A DNA stretch of 64,000 bases. Origin: Scedosporium boydii (Eukaryota > Ascomycota > Sordariomycetes > Microascales > Microascaceae). Shown here in pieces: positions 43,569 through 55,092 of this stretch; within the stretch, counting starts at the first letter, position 1; the number at the start of each line of letters is the position of its first letter. Below the pieces are notes generated by a model. It saw only the letters and a list, made by a program, of their open reading frames with translations, did not search any database and was not told the DNA's origin. The position numbers and the translations under genes are program-made. The DNA is taken from contig NJFT01000150.1 of NCBI GenBank assembly GCA_002221725.1, positions 38,066 through 102,065 of the forward strand, given 5' to 3'.

Positions 43569-44687
43569 AGGTTTCGGTTTATAGTCTGGGAAATCTGTGG
43601 TTTTTGTATTAATGATCGCGTGATTCGTCTTAGTGCAGAGTACGAAGACTGCGATGGTAAATAATGTGGGAGCATGAGGAATGCCTCTAAAAATAGCTTA
43701 AATATATGGTATGAGCTGGCTCGGACCAAGACCTGTGGATTGACAATGAAGCCAACCCCCATTCTCCATGCACACCGATCTTAGGATGAGATGGGAAGGA
43801 GAATGGTAAGCAGCACATGTAACCTGTACCGTTGCCATCGAGGCTTGATGATCAATATTGATATCTTGATTGCTACAAGAGCATTTGATCGATCAAAATT
43901 CGATTTCCCGTGGCCTCCCTCAGTGGCTCAGGCATTACCAAAGTAAAGCGATGAATTGATTTGGTGAAGAGGTGTTGGCCCCTGACATAAACCAAAATCT
44001 ACTCAACTCACTGAGCCCCTGGAAAAGCTGCCAGGTACACGGGGAAAGCGGCATGACGCCAAGCGGACCGAGCCGGCTAATAATCAAACTTACAAACATG
44101 ATACTACGATACAATCTTATTGGGGCAGCCAAGCGTGGCGTGCTGGTTCACAAAAGGGCAGTAAGGATTGAAGCGGTTCGTGCGACTGTGGTTTGTGGTT
44201 CGTTTAATTGCGTTGGGCAAGTAATCTAGGTGGTACCCAACTGACCCCATGGGCCATGGCTCCGCTCCAGTTTGAGGTCCGCCGAGGTAGTAATTTACAC
44301 GATGGAGTCTCCGCCAGAAGTTCCCTCGTTTATGCCGCCAAGACTTGGAGGATTGGTCCCACCCGCGGACTGAAGGGTCCAGATCCGTGTGGAGGAGAGC
44401 TGGCCCAACTGGGACAGTCTAAAATAGAACTATTGATCAGTACCCTGCGATAGCCACACATCGGACCTTTCACGGTTCTCTCCCTCCACCTGATCCGTCC
44501 GCATTCATTGGCCTTACGCGCTCGCAGTGTCAGTCTCTAACTGCATCTCCAGATGGCCCTCAATTCCTAACAATTCGCTACCGTTAGTATCACCAATATC
44601 ACTATTTTTATTGCCAATAACTTCATTCGAATATCAACAACTAGCAAGACCAACACTAACAACACTAGCAGCAACAACAACACGACC
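43569..44687. other. Intergenic, nothing certain
   Basis: Mostly non-coding. 44600-44687 is rich in CAACAA/ACAACA words, typical of a fungal 5' UTR of the next gene. Confidence 0.4.
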
Positions 44688-45458
44688 ATGCATCTCGTCT
44701 CCTATACTATTTGGTCCCTCGTGGGCTTATTAGCCTACCTTGAGGCCGTCGTCAATGCAGCCGGTGTGCTGGAAATCAATGTAGTCTTCCCTCGCGCCAA
44801 CGAGACATACGCGCCGACGGAACAGTTTCCCATCGTCTACGCACTGCAAAATGCCAAGCTAGCCAAACATCTCATAATTCGTTTCTACTCGTCCCTTCGC
44901 AGCCTCTCGGCGCCGGTCATGGCTGCCGGGGACACCCTGTACGATGACACCGACTTCTCCAATGAGCCCTACTTTGTATACTACTTCCAGAGCGTCACCG
45001 CTGGGGGGCGTTATCAGCTGTTCACTCACACTTCGTGGGGAAGCTGCAATGAGAGCAGCGACGAAATCACCTTCCTGCCCAATCACGCTGAGTTTCCTCT
45101 CGACTTTAATATCGAGCAAGGCGGGCAAGAAGTCGACCTCGTCGCTGCGACGGAGAGATGCACCGCCCAACCCGGAATTTCCATCGTGGTAACTGACCAA
45201 ACACGCAAAATTTCCGCGTGGGGGTCTACTTGCGCAGTGTTAGAGTCTCCTTCTCCGACTCCGACCACAAACCCCTGCCAGGTTAAGATCGATACAGCTG
45301 CAGCCGCGAGCATATCCGCCGGATGGCATGCCAGATTATGCAGAGGCTTGCTCCCACCTGACGACTGCCCGGAAGAAAATGCCGTCCAGAATCTAGTCGT
45401 TGCAGGTGTTGCGAGCTTCGCGGCTGCTTTGGGCGTCATCGGTTTCCTTCTTGTCTGA
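44688..45458 (+). CDS. Secreted protein, DUF7136-like, with hydrophobic C terminus (256 aa)
   Basis: An intronless gene. A signal peptide (about residues 1-24, SLVGLLAYLEAVVNAAG) is followed by VLEINVVFPRANETYAPTEQFPIVYALQNA, the opening of a fungal surface-protein family annotated as a domain of unknown function. Four or more cysteines are spread over the mature part. The last 25 residues (NLVVAGVASFAAALGVIGFLLV) are hydrophobic, consistent with a GPI or C-terminal anchor. The location is probably wall or plasma membrane. No enzyme motif is seen. Confidence 0.75.
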   Translation: MHLVSYTIWSLVGLLAYLEAVVNAAGVLEINVVFPRANETYAPTEQFPIVYALQNAKLAKHLIIRFYSSLRSLSAPVMAAGDTLYDDTDFSNEPYFVYYFQSVTAGGRYQLFTHTSWGSCNESSDEITFLPNHAEFPLDFNIEQGGQEVDLVAATERCTAQPGISIVVTDQTRKISAWGSTCAVLESPSPTPTTNPCQVKIDTAAAASISAGWHARLCRGLLPPDDCPEENAVQNLVVAGVASFAAALGVIGFLLV

Positions 45459-45745
45459 TCAGACAACAGGTGACATGACCCACTATGCTCGCCATCATCT
45501 TAACTGCCCTGGAAACGCCTTTGTCGTGTCTTTTTGCATTTTCAAAGGCTCGGCAGGCCTTCAGGGTTGCCGGGCAGCAGCCGTAAGTCCAGGTCTCTTT
45601 GAGCGCTGGACCACACTCCAGTTCGATGGGAAAGCCCCAGCTAACAACGTCAACAGCCGGTGTCCTCCATCCTTTCCATCCGCTTCACGATCCCCCTGTT
45701 CTAGCCACTGGAAACTAGGCCGGAAGCAGTGGCACTCGGCTTCGC
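45459..45745. other. Intergenic, nothing seen
   Basis: Between the surface protein and the retroelement relic. Confidence 0.3.
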
Positions 45746-46078
45746 TTATAGGTAGTGGGTGGTCCATTGCCATAGCCACTCTGGGAGGTCTAGTTGCTGG
45801 AGCATGTAGACAGGTAGTCCATGATCTATGTCGAACGCGCTCTGGAGGTCCTGCTGTAGGAGGGAAGCTGTGGCTCCGTTGTACCAGGCGTTGTAGACGG
45901 CGTCGACGAGGACGCTGGCAGCCATCTCGGACGAGTGGGCTCTGGTGACGGATTGGTTGACTTGCAAAATAGAGGCAAAAATTCTTTCATAGCCAGATAT
46001 ATCAGGATTCCAGCCTAGAGCTCGGGCTAATCTGCGTTCCGTATTACCATCCATTTTGGCGCGCTCCCTGAGTTGCAA
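45746..46078 (-). mobile_element. Non-LTR retrotransposon reverse transcriptase fragment (Tad/LINE-like)
   Basis: The minus-strand translation contains VDAVYNAWYNGATASLLQ, then DLQSAFDIDHGLPVYMLQQL and PEWLWQWTTHYL. This matches the part of a LINE reverse transcriptase around the first catalytic Asp (usual form: LLLDVSGAFDNVxHxxLLxxL). The fragment is about 110 codons with no YADD box, so it is a short remnant. Confidence 0.65.
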
Positions 46079-46290
46079 TCTGTTGAGGCCAGGGCTATCA
46101 CGGACGAAAACAGATTCCTTTTATCCCACGGTAACGCCCGAATCGATGAAACGATGGAATTTAGAGAGCATATTATGTTCCTGCTTCGAAGCGTGTTCCT
46201 CGGCTGGGGAGGAGTTGGCTCTCTCGATGGCGGCTCGGTGAGGTTCACATTTCACACCAGGTTCGTCAGTGGGCTGGCAGTGACAGTCAG

Positions 46291-47056
46291 TCAATTGTCA
46301 TTTTCCTTCATGATCCTTTTTAGTTCCTTCCGCAGCCTGTCATCTCGCTTGACTCTCTTTAGGAAAGCGTCGACCTTCCACTTTGAAGGCTGTCTGTAGC
46401 CACTCGGGTGCTTCTCAGGGAAGACCACCCAGCAGTTTTCGAGGACATGACCCTTCCTCTCACACGCTTGGCAGATTGTATCCGCCTTCCTCGGACGTCT
46501 CCTGGACGTCTGATGGGACCTGGAGCTGTAAGAATGGGGCCTTTTCCCGCTAGCTTGTGACCGTGGGGGCCCTCGGCCTCTTGCTCCACGGCAATCCTGG
46601 TTGTCTTCTTCCTCACCGCTACTTTCAAGGCCGCTATCGAGAGTTGCTCTGGCTGATGCCCCATACATTTTCATTTTCCCGCACTATGCGCGTGCACGAT
46701 TTGCGACGATAGGCGCCCTAGAAGCCTCCCAATTGGCCTCGTCATCTATTTCCTCAATGCTGGAGACTGGAATGTCGCGGAATAAGGAGCGAGGGCGTCT
46801 CCTATCTCGGTCAACCATTGCGGCCCCTTAGGAACCCTAGCTTGTAGTACTGGGCATCCCGGACAGCCATCAGCCGTGTGTCCAACCACTCGCTCACCAT
46901 CTTCCCCTTCATTGGCTTTAGAGCTTCTTGGTAACGCTGGTATGCCTGGAGCAACCTGGCCAACACTCTCGACAGGCTGAGAGAGGCTTTCAGCAGACAA
47001 AAGTCGGCATCTGAGAGATGGGACGGTCGGGTGCTCGTCACAGTCATTTTCCTCAC
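46291..47056 (-). mobile_element. Retroelement gag-like fragment with zinc knuckle
   Basis: Minus-strand frames read from 47056 (LLQAYQRYQEALKPMKG, MVSEWLDTRLMAVRDAQYYK) through a basic, Ser/Arg-rich linker to ICQACERKGHVLENCW, a C-x2-C-x4-H-x4-C zinc knuckle, and KHPSGYRQPSKWKVDAFLKR. Stops and frame changes separate the parts. It lies just upstream (same strand) of the reverse-transcriptase fragment, so both probably come from one element that has lost most of its pol region. Confidence 0.6.
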
Positions 47057-47320
47057 ACTCTAATGTATGAGGTTATTTCCTCTTTAGAATTGCCATTTTT
47101 GAGGTCTTTGCCCATAATCGCACCTCTGGTGCGCCAACAAAACCCAAGCATTACTGTGTTCCCTCCCTAGAGATGTAGATGGCTGTTCTCGTGCACTTAA
47201 GGCCGGACATTTACTACTAACAAGCACTCCTCACACTTCGTTCAACGCCACATAATCGCTTCTCATGCGCTGCTTGACATTTCTTGTATATACGTATTGC
47301 CAATGCCATCTCAGGCACTC

Positions 47321-49437
47321 CTACCTAAGCGCCTCACTCGCCCCTCTCCCCAGAAGTGGCTCGACCGGGCACGCTTCCAGCACATTCCGATACTCCTCAT
47401 GGATTTCTTTCGCCATTGGCTCATATTCATCGAGGCACCGAAACCGTCTGCCGTTCTCCGTACACCTGCAGAGGAAGAAGTTGTTCCAGGTCGCTCTCCC
47501 GCCGTGGGCGAAGTCGCCGAACGCAATCACCTGCAGCGACGGGATGCCATGCGGCCCAAAGGCCCAACTGACAAAACGGTGAATCTCAGGAAGGAGTTTG
47601 GGCCCTTCCCATCGGCCGCTTTCGGTGACCTCAACACTCCCCTCGGTGTCGGGCTTAGGAGCAGCATCATCAGTATCACTGGTCGGGCTAGGTGGTCCGG
47701 AATCCATTCCTGAGAGGGCCATAAGGTCCTCCAGGTCCTCACTGCTTTCCTCTTCGTTTTGGCCCTCGCCCAGTGGCGTATCTTCGCCACTTGTCATCTC
47801 CCGGAACCAAGATGTGTAGTACTTAAGGTCCGAGGCCGATTGACGGATGTGAAGCATTTTCAAAGATGTTATGGACATATAGGGGAGGAGAATAGTTTTC
47901 TGTCGCATCACTCGATTAGGTCATCATCCGTTTATCAGGGCACCGTTAAGATACTTACCAAGCGCTTCGGGAGACAGCAAACGCCGATGCACTCAAGGTT
48001 GAGCCTTGCAAGAGGGTTGTTCCGCAAGGGCTCTTCTCTCATGATGCGCACGTCGCGTCCGAAGAGGCCTAGATCACTGAGGTCGTTTTCCTCTTCAAAG
48101 TTTGGTGCCTCTTCGTCGATATTAACTGTTCGCTGTTGATGCACGAATCTCCTAAGCGTCGGGTGGCACTGGGAAATGGTATTCCAGAGCCCCAAGGGTT
48201 CCTCCGGCCCACTCTGGCAGATAAAGAGCTCCCTCAGACCTTCAAACCCGCCGAGGAGATCTTGGACGACGTATTCGCCGAGTCCGCCTGATTCAAGATA
48301 GTATGTTTCCTGGATCTCAAGGGCGGTAAGCTGTAAAGGAACCCTAAGCTCGAGAGCAGCCCCGACGAAGTCACACCATCCGGGACACATGCGTAGGGTG
48401 AGCGATCTGAGGGTGTCGAAGTTGATTGCGTGCGCCATCGTAGCCACGAGGGGTACTTGTGTGAGGTTAAGGACGCGAAGCTGTGGTAACAAAAGGCGCG
48501 GTTGCCGTCTATGGAGGCCTAAGACGTGGTCCGCAAAGAAACTGTGCGTCGTGGAGGTTACTTCGTCGTTTCCATAATCTTCGTCGCTGCTCAGACCAAG
48601 GTCATCTCGAAATTGTTGCCAGTTCACAAAGTCCAGCTCCAGTGTCCGCAGGTGAGCTTTGTTCACCCTAATGGCAAGAGAAAGAGTGTCGATGTCCCTT
48701 ACGTGGATAGCCTTCCAGCGCAGGATTTGGAGATGACGAAGCGAGGAGAGGTCGAGATCCTCGTCCTCGTAGCAGAGAGAGTCAGTGATCAAGCTCAACG
48801 ATCGAAGAGACGGCTGCTTAAGGGGGATAATTCCCCTGGGTCCTAAAATTTCTGGCGGTACACAGGTGCCGAGATCCCAGCTGTATTCAATTGTCAGCTA
48901 CGCCAAACGGCAATGTTGAGGCTAATCAAAGGGATTCACCTGAAGGCATGGAGTTGGTTGTCCTCGAAGCGCCGGAGAACTACCTCCGCCTTCTGGGCGA
49001 GGCGCGTGAAAGGCTCTACATCAGGATCCTCACCCCCATCTTCGCCCTCGAACGAGAACTCTGACAGCTCCTCATCCAGGTAGTTTGGCGAGTGAGGGCA
49101 GCGATCCTGAGTGGCGTATTCAAAAGACGAGCGAAAATGAAGCTCCCGGACAAGTTGAAGACACGCTTGCGGCAAGGTCGCGGCATTGAGTCTATGTAGG
49201 TCGTATTCGGTCGGCGGTCTGATCGTGACGGACTGCCAAAGAGTTTTGGCAATAGCTGCATGCGAGCGCTTCGAAACGAGGGACAGTGCCTTCAGATCCG
49301 CATTTCTCAGCTACCGGAGGCAAATTAGCGTCTGTTGCTAGTAATTAACGTGGGGAGCTTGGGTGGCTGAGTGCACGCACCTGGCCAAGGATGAGACCAA
49401 AGATCTCGGGTGGTAGGCCTGTCAGTGTCTCGTTCAT
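47321..49437 (-). CDS. F-box/LRR-like protein (642 aa)
   Basis: Exons 49437-49381, 49310-48940, 48880-47959 and 47899-47321. Introns start GTGCGT, GTGAAT and GTAAGT and end TAG, CAG and CAG, all joining in frame. The first two exons code for an F-box: ETLTGLPPEIFGLILGQ spliced to LRNADLKALSLVSKRSHAAIAKTLW. The centre has leucine-rich segments (LRTLELDFVNW, LPQLRVLNLTQVPLV, LRSLTLRMCPGW, LTALEIQETYYL). An acidic linker follows and then a conserved-looking C-terminal block (FAHGGRATWNNFFLCRC, EYEPMAKEIHEEYRN). F-box proteins recruit targets to SCF ubiquitin ligases; the target is unknown. Confidence 0.8.
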
Positions 49438-50434
49438 GGCGATTTGCTGGAGCTCTGTTGCGAGGGAGAGTCGAATCTGGTGGTTAGGATAGTCAATGGT
49501 CGGTCAGCTGCCGATTTAAAGGTGTCCATGCCGGTTATTCCCGCATCCTGAGACTGCGGTCGCGGAGGCGGAGACCAGACCACGCCTCCACATTGTGTTT
49601 TGGTCGACAACCAACAGACCAAAGCCTTGCCAATAAACTGTACTCATCACATGATTAGATTTGGTGCAGCTGCCCAGGGTACCGTTTTTGGCAACCTGGA
49701 GACCAAGTACGTCTCTATTGACCATCTTTAGGTACATGCCCAGGTCCATTGTACGAAGGCAGTACCCCCAACTAAGGAGAGAGTCCTGCGGGCACATCCG
49801 CAAACTAGACTACATACAGCTTGGGAGGCCACAGCTCTTCCCAAATCTGACCGTACCTGACCCATGCGCCACCCGTTTCAGTTAGCGCCAAATCTAGATC
49901 GGTCACCCTTTCGCCACGCCCCACACCATTTTCGTCGTTCGCAGGCGTGACATGAATACTGGCTCGCATATTATCTAACGAAGAACGATTGATATGCTAG
50001 TTCCTATAGTAATATCTTAGTTTTCACCAAGGCTGCATAGACACCGTGGGCTAGGACAGGGCTGAGAACCGGGGGATTGCCGCTTCTTGCAACGGGCACT
50101 TAGAGAGCGAGTGCCACAGCCGCGAAAGAGTCAACAGGCGTTAAGGATCTGTCGTATGAGTGTCACGAACTTCAAGCGTCGTATCTGTCGAAACTATATA
50201 AGAGGGATAAATGAACCTAAGGGATACTAGCAGTGTACACTGTACTTTTGCCCTGGCGGTCTACGGTTCACAGTATCACCTACCTTGAGATAATTGGGTC
50301 TCTTGCAAGAAAATGCCTTATAAGGGCAGTACTCTGTGGCCGGGGCATCCCTCTAGTTACAACACCTACTCTCTAGCTGTGGACACGGAAGGCTCTGTTG
50401 GACTGCTCGTCCTCAAGAACGCAGCCGCTTCAGC
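49438..50434. other. Intergenic, nothing certain
   Basis: The promoter side of both the F-box gene (minus) and the 2H phosphoesterase (plus). No gene recognised. Confidence 0.4.
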
Positions 50435-51350
50435 ATGGACCTCAGCAAAGCCATTGACAGCCTTATCACAAGGGCTCATGGTGATCCTGTTCAATTAGCA
50501 AAAACTGCCGCAGAGCATCGGCAGAACAGGAACGACAAATACAAGGAGATTCTCCTCGGGCCAGACTATCCCGGGGTCCCGATTGATGAGATACTCACAG
50601 CCCGGCTCAACGATCCTAATTACCTCGATCCGCGCAACAATCTTTGCCTCTTTGCCTCTTTGCCTGGCCATCCAAAGAGGTCATCGACTTGATTTCACGA
50701 ATCCAACAGGAACTGCGAACCCTTGCCCCGAGTAGGTCCCGCTCCCTGCCCGGCTTAGTCTCTACGATCTCTTACCCGCGTACCTAGATATCTGGCTCTC
50801 ACCACCCGAATGGCTTCACATGACTGTTATCGAATTAGTCCACTCCAAATCTCCAGCGGAGCTGAGGATCAACGCTGAAAAGGCCAAGCCACATGCTGCC
50901 AAGTTTACTGCGTTCGCCACTGGGCACCCCGCCAGCCTCGATCGTCCAATACTGAGTTTAGATGACACTGCGGTCGCGTTAACGTTCCTACCGGTCGAGG
51001 ACAGTCCGTACACGTATCTACACCTCCGGAGAGATCTAGCCAATCTCTGTGCCGAGAACGATATAGAGGTTGCTTCAAAGTACTACAACACGTCAAGCCA
51101 TATCACCTTTGCGCGCTTCGCCAACAAATCGGACCTGCAGAGCAAGGAAAGTCTGGAGGCTTGGATTCAGAAGATCGACTCGATAAACCAATGGCTGAAG
51201 GATAAGTACTGGCATAAAGAGGAACAAGGCAAGCTCATTCCTGGATTAAGATGGACTGTTGGCGCGGAACGTGGAATAGAAATCAGGAAGGGCAGGTTAT
51301 GGTACGGCGATGGAAAACCAGTAGATTTCGAGGAAGACGAGGAATCATAA
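50435..51350 (+). pseudogene. 2H phosphoesterase/RNA-ligase-like gene with 8-nt repeat frameshift
   Basis: Exons 50435-50731 and 50788-51350, with an intron GTAGGT..TAG. Two HxT motifs mark the 2H family: LHMTVIEL and SSHITFARF. Exon 1 contains CTTTGCCT three times in a row (50642-50665). As sequenced, the frame stops just after. With two copies (8 nt fewer), the frame runs NNLCLFAWPSKEVIDLI through the intron to the end, about 283 aa, and exon phase becomes correct. So either this copy carries a recent tandem duplication that kills the gene, or it is a sequencing or assembly slip. Family enzymes cleave cyclic phosphodiesters or RNA ends; the true substrate is unknown. Confidence 0.65.
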
Positions 51351-51816
51351 ATTTTGTGGTGACTGGCTAGTGTATTTTCTTTCCTTCCTTCTCCAGCCCT
51401 ATCATGATAACTACATACTACATTCAGACAGTAACAGAAAAGCTCTGTGTAAGTCTGCGATGCTAGAAACCGACGCGATCCATACACTCATCATCCTCGT
51501 GTACCGTAGCTTGGCAACGGCCATCGCCTAGATATGCAGCGGTATGTAAAATTAGCAAACATGAAACCGGGCGCGGGGAGAAACCGGCTACTATTAACGT
51601 AAAAGAATAGAAAGGGTATAGTAAATGCTTACCGTGGAGGTCAATTATTTGAAGGCTGTTCTTTATTACGCCGACTCCTCCAGCAATCATACCCATTGGC
51701 TCCTATAGCTATATGCCGTCTTTCTCAAGCTGGTTTATCATGAGCTGACCGTTTTGAAGGCCCAAGGCAGTCAGACGTAGCAGAAAAGGATAAACCACAA
51801 AGTAACACAGACCAGT
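51351..51816. other. Intergenic, nothing seen
   Basis: 3' flank of the phosphoesterase. Confidence 0.4.
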
Positions 51817-52256
51817 GGTCTCTCGTCATTTCAGAAACATTCACAGCAACATCAGGAATCAGATCAATTCTCTAATTTAATCAACATTCCGGAACCCACA
51901 GAGATGGTTGTTTCTGCAAGACCTGCGCATAGGCATGGTAGGGATGAAAGCAACCCTGTGTTTAATAATAACACTATCAGCAGCTTTAAAGATAACAACT
52001 CCTCCTCCTTTTATAAAGACTTCCATCATGATGAGGGCAGAATATCCGTACCAGTACAAGTTACTTCTGTAGTTGAAATAGTTAAGGAGCGGAGATGCTG
52101 CTTGCTAGACAGGTGAGTACAGACATCTGCAGTGCATATTGCAACACCTATTCAGTAACTAATTCAAATCCTGGCTTGCCAGCTTCTGTATCTGAGCCCC
52201 CTCTTAACCTGGGTCTGAAGTGCTTAAGACCGTCTCGAGTTATGGACAACATAGTA
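51817..52256 (+). repeat. ~440-bp direct repeat, copy 1 (less mutated)
   Basis: It aligns over its whole length with 53996-54461 in the same orientation, sharing long words such as TTCTCTAATTTAATCAACAT and CTATTCAGTAACTAATTCAA. No inverted termini and no coding capacity. Together the two copies flank the SDR gene at 52306. Confidence 0.85.
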
Positions 52257-52305
52257 CGCCGCTCTGCTGTACGTTGCATTACCCGCGTTATCATTTGCTT
52301 TCTGA

Positions 52306-53386
52306 CTAACTCGCGGATCCTGCCCCTGTGCGCATTCCTTCCTTTGATACCTTCTCGAAGAACTTGAGTTCCTCCGCCATAGCGCGTGTCCCTTGACCAA
52401 TTGGCCCTGCAGTCGGATACAAAGCCTCCAATCCAACTTCGCGTACGCTGATTGACTGCTCCTCTTTTGTCCCAACCATCATAATCTCTACAATGTTCCC
52501 ATCACCGTATTGTGGCTCCTGCAAGACACGCATCATCAAGTCGGCACAGTCTTTTGGTGATAGTGCCACATCACCGGGTCGTAGTCTGTCTCGACAGTAC
52601 TCTTGCTCGAAAATGGGTGTCTGCATAAACATTAGCGAGATTGAAGAGGACAAAAAATCAAGTAGGGTGGACGTACGAAGACCCCCGCTGGGCAGACGGC
52701 CGCATTGCGGATACCGAGAACCTTTCTCAGCCCGGCCAAGGATTTGACCATGCTGACAATGGCGGCTTTGCTTGCAAAGTAGAGCGGAGTTTGCATCGAA
52801 TGCATGTAACCACCCATGCTAGCAACCCACAGGAGGTTTCCTTGGACATCGGGGTGCTGCTGCCAATAGTCGATGGCGATCTGTGCCAGCCTGATTGGGC
52901 CCACGGTATTGACAGCAAAGCTCTTGTACTGGCCGACTTTGGCGTCTTCAGGGTCCCGAGAGAGGGGTGAGATGCCCGGCGGGTTCCAAAAGGAACTGGA
53001 CGGGGGCTCGTAAATTCCCGCACCGTTGACGACAATGTCGACTCTGCCGAATTTCTCGAGCGCTGTCTTCCACAACGCTGTGATTTGTGTCCAGTCGGAT
53101 ATGTCTGTCTTACAGAAGACGGCGGAGGCCCGACCCGCCTCCGATGCTGGGTGGGGATATTCGTCAATTGAGGTCTCGGCTTCGGGGCGGAGGCGAATGT
53201 CGGCGATGACAACAGAACATCCTGCCCCGAGAAGTTGTCGGGTTAAAGCAAGATTAATGCCTATGTGTAGTACACCAAATGAGTGACCTGGCCAAACGCA
53301 ACATAGGATGGGTCGTATTAATATCTCTCACCAGAACCGGCACCGGTTACAACGGCAACACGGTTTTTTAACGTGTAGGCTGTCAT
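52306..53386 (-). CDS. Short-chain dehydrogenase/reductase (317 aa)
   Basis: Exons 53386-53332, 53260-52677 and 52620-52306; introns GTGAGA..TAG and GTACGT..CAG join in frame. The coenzyme motif VAVVTGAGSGINLAL spans intron 1. NGAG (VVNGAGIYEP) and the active site Ser in VASMGG with Tyr-Lys in LYFASKAA are present, as is the later CPAGVF segment. The best resemblance is to fungal 15-hydroxyprostaglandin-dehydrogenase-like SDRs. Two ~450-bp direct repeats border it, so it may have been moved or bracketed by a repeat. Confidence 0.85.
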
Positions 53387-53995
53387 GGCCGGGAGTAGGG
53401 ATTGGGTTTTCGAGAGGGGAATCTGGGGACGAATTGATGCATGAGTGGTGAAGGTTTGCAACTGGCGCCCAAGGTTTTCCTTTATCGGATCTGAAGAACT
53501 CCAAAATCATCAATTGATCCAATACCGTAAAACACCCCCTCTCCTCGATGGAGCGGTAACGCTCCTACGTACTTCGTACAGTAAGCCAGAAACCGGAAAC
53601 CCTGCGCTGTTACCCAAGAACCCCATTTGAGTAATACCTCGTATGTAAATAGATGGGGTGGGGTAAGCGTCTAGATGTAAGTAGGGTCTTGATGTCGATC
53701 TCGACAACCAACACAAGGTAACATTTGGGGCATCAAAGAGCATCAATTGACAAATGGAAAGCCCATGCCCCTTAGTAGATCAGGAGGAGTGTAGGGATTT
53801 ATTCCCCTCTCCGTTCTTAGCAGCCTTACATACAAATACGGTTCACTGGGGCAATTTCCCTGTTCTAACTATGAACAGAGCAACTGCAAAGAATTGTTCT
53901 TAACCAAGAGCTCAGCAAACAAACATGCAAGCAGGCACCTTTGGTTCCTATACTCTGTCCCGCACTGCAAGGATGCTGTAATAGGTCGAGCAAGA
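53387..53995. other. Intergenic, nothing certain
   Basis: Upstream region of the SDR gene; no gene seen. Confidence 0.35.
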
Positions 53996-54461
53996 GGTCT
54001 CTCATCATTTCACAAACATTCACAGCAGCATTAGCAATTAGGTCAATTCTCTAATTTAATCAACATTCTAGAACCTACAGAGATCATTTTTTCTACAAGA
54101 CCTATAGATAAGCATAAAAGAGATAAAAACAACCCCATACTTAATAATAACTCTATCAATAACTTTAAAAAAAAATAATAATAATTCCTTTTCTAAAGAC
54201 TTCTATTATAAGGGGGGTAGAATATTTCTACTAGTATAAGTTACTTTTATAGTTAAAATAGTTAAAGAGTAAAGATGCTACTTACTAAAACAAAATTAGG
54301 AGCTCCTGACAGGTAAGTATGGACATCTGCAATGCATATTGCAATACCTATTCAGTAACTAATTCAAATCCCAGCTTGCCAGCCTCTATATCTGGCCCCC
54401 CTTGTAACCTACAGTGGGTCTGAAGTGCTTAGGGCCATCCCCAGTTATTAACAACATAGTA
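53996..54461 (+). repeat. ~466-bp direct repeat, copy 2 (RIP-like mutated)
   Basis: The second copy of the repeat at 51817-52256. Compared with copy 1 it carries many C-to-T and G-to-A changes (for example GGCATGGTAGGGATG becomes AGCATAAAAGAGATA), the signature of repeat-induced point mutation. Short insertions account for the extra length. Confidence 0.85.
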
Positions 54462-54493
54462 GTGTCCTCGACCTCATCAATTCTATCTAGGTT

Positions 54494-55092
54494 GGAGAGT
54501 CGCCTGTCTCGGCATTGAGATTTATCGATCTTGAGTATAGCTCCTCCACGCGGAGGGTATTCGAAATTGGCATGTGCGATGCCAACGGCACTGCGACCAT
54601 GGATTGCTTAACCTCATACGGATCCAAGGCCCTCGACGCTGTGACCAAAGACAACACTGCTGTTGAAAGACGCATGGACGGCATAATCGGGACTTCTGCT
54701 AAACAACACCACTGCGCCCATGGTTCCATGACTGCAAAGCAGGTTGCAGATGAGCTCAGGCTGCAGGGCGTTTCACAGGAGACTATTTTCGTGTCATGGC
54801 ACATCGGCGCATCTGACTTGTGTCTATTGCGCGAGTAGTTGGAGTCTGAGGGGGAGTATGGGGTGCTACCCCCCGACTCTCATTGTATTTTATTCCGCTC
54901 ATTCCGTATTTCCGGCGAAACCTTGGGGATGTTAAATTGAAGAATGGCCGGGCCTTCCCGCTGTCCCTGCCCATCGTGTTTCCAATCTTGATGACCCCCC
55001 GCCACGAGCTGTACGGGAGGAATCACCACGCCATTGTAGACGCTCAGCAGCTGAAATGCATGACGGACGTCTTCGGACGGATGGCTGGTTAG
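54494..55092 (+). pseudogene. DEDDh exonuclease-like (RNase H fold) pseudogene
   Basis: The first frame begins near ALRFIDLEYSSSTRRVFEIGMC, where D and E of the DEDDh family sit in FIDLEY, and runs to VSQETIFVSWHIGASDLCLLRE before TAG 54836-54838, where a Trp would be expected. After a frame change the product continues RRNLGDVKLKNGRAFPLSLP, FPILMTPRHELYG, and HHAIVDAQQLKCM (the H and final D), ending at TAG 55090-55092. One nonsense codon and one shift therefore break it. It begins directly beside the RIP-mutated repeat, so the same process may have damaged it. The nuclease role is known for the family; this copy is likely inactive. Confidence 0.6.

Noticed and set aside
53996..54461. The two ~450-bp repeats as LTRs of a retrotransposon
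   Set aside because: No TG..CA ends, no primer-binding site or polypurine tract, and only an SDR gene between them.
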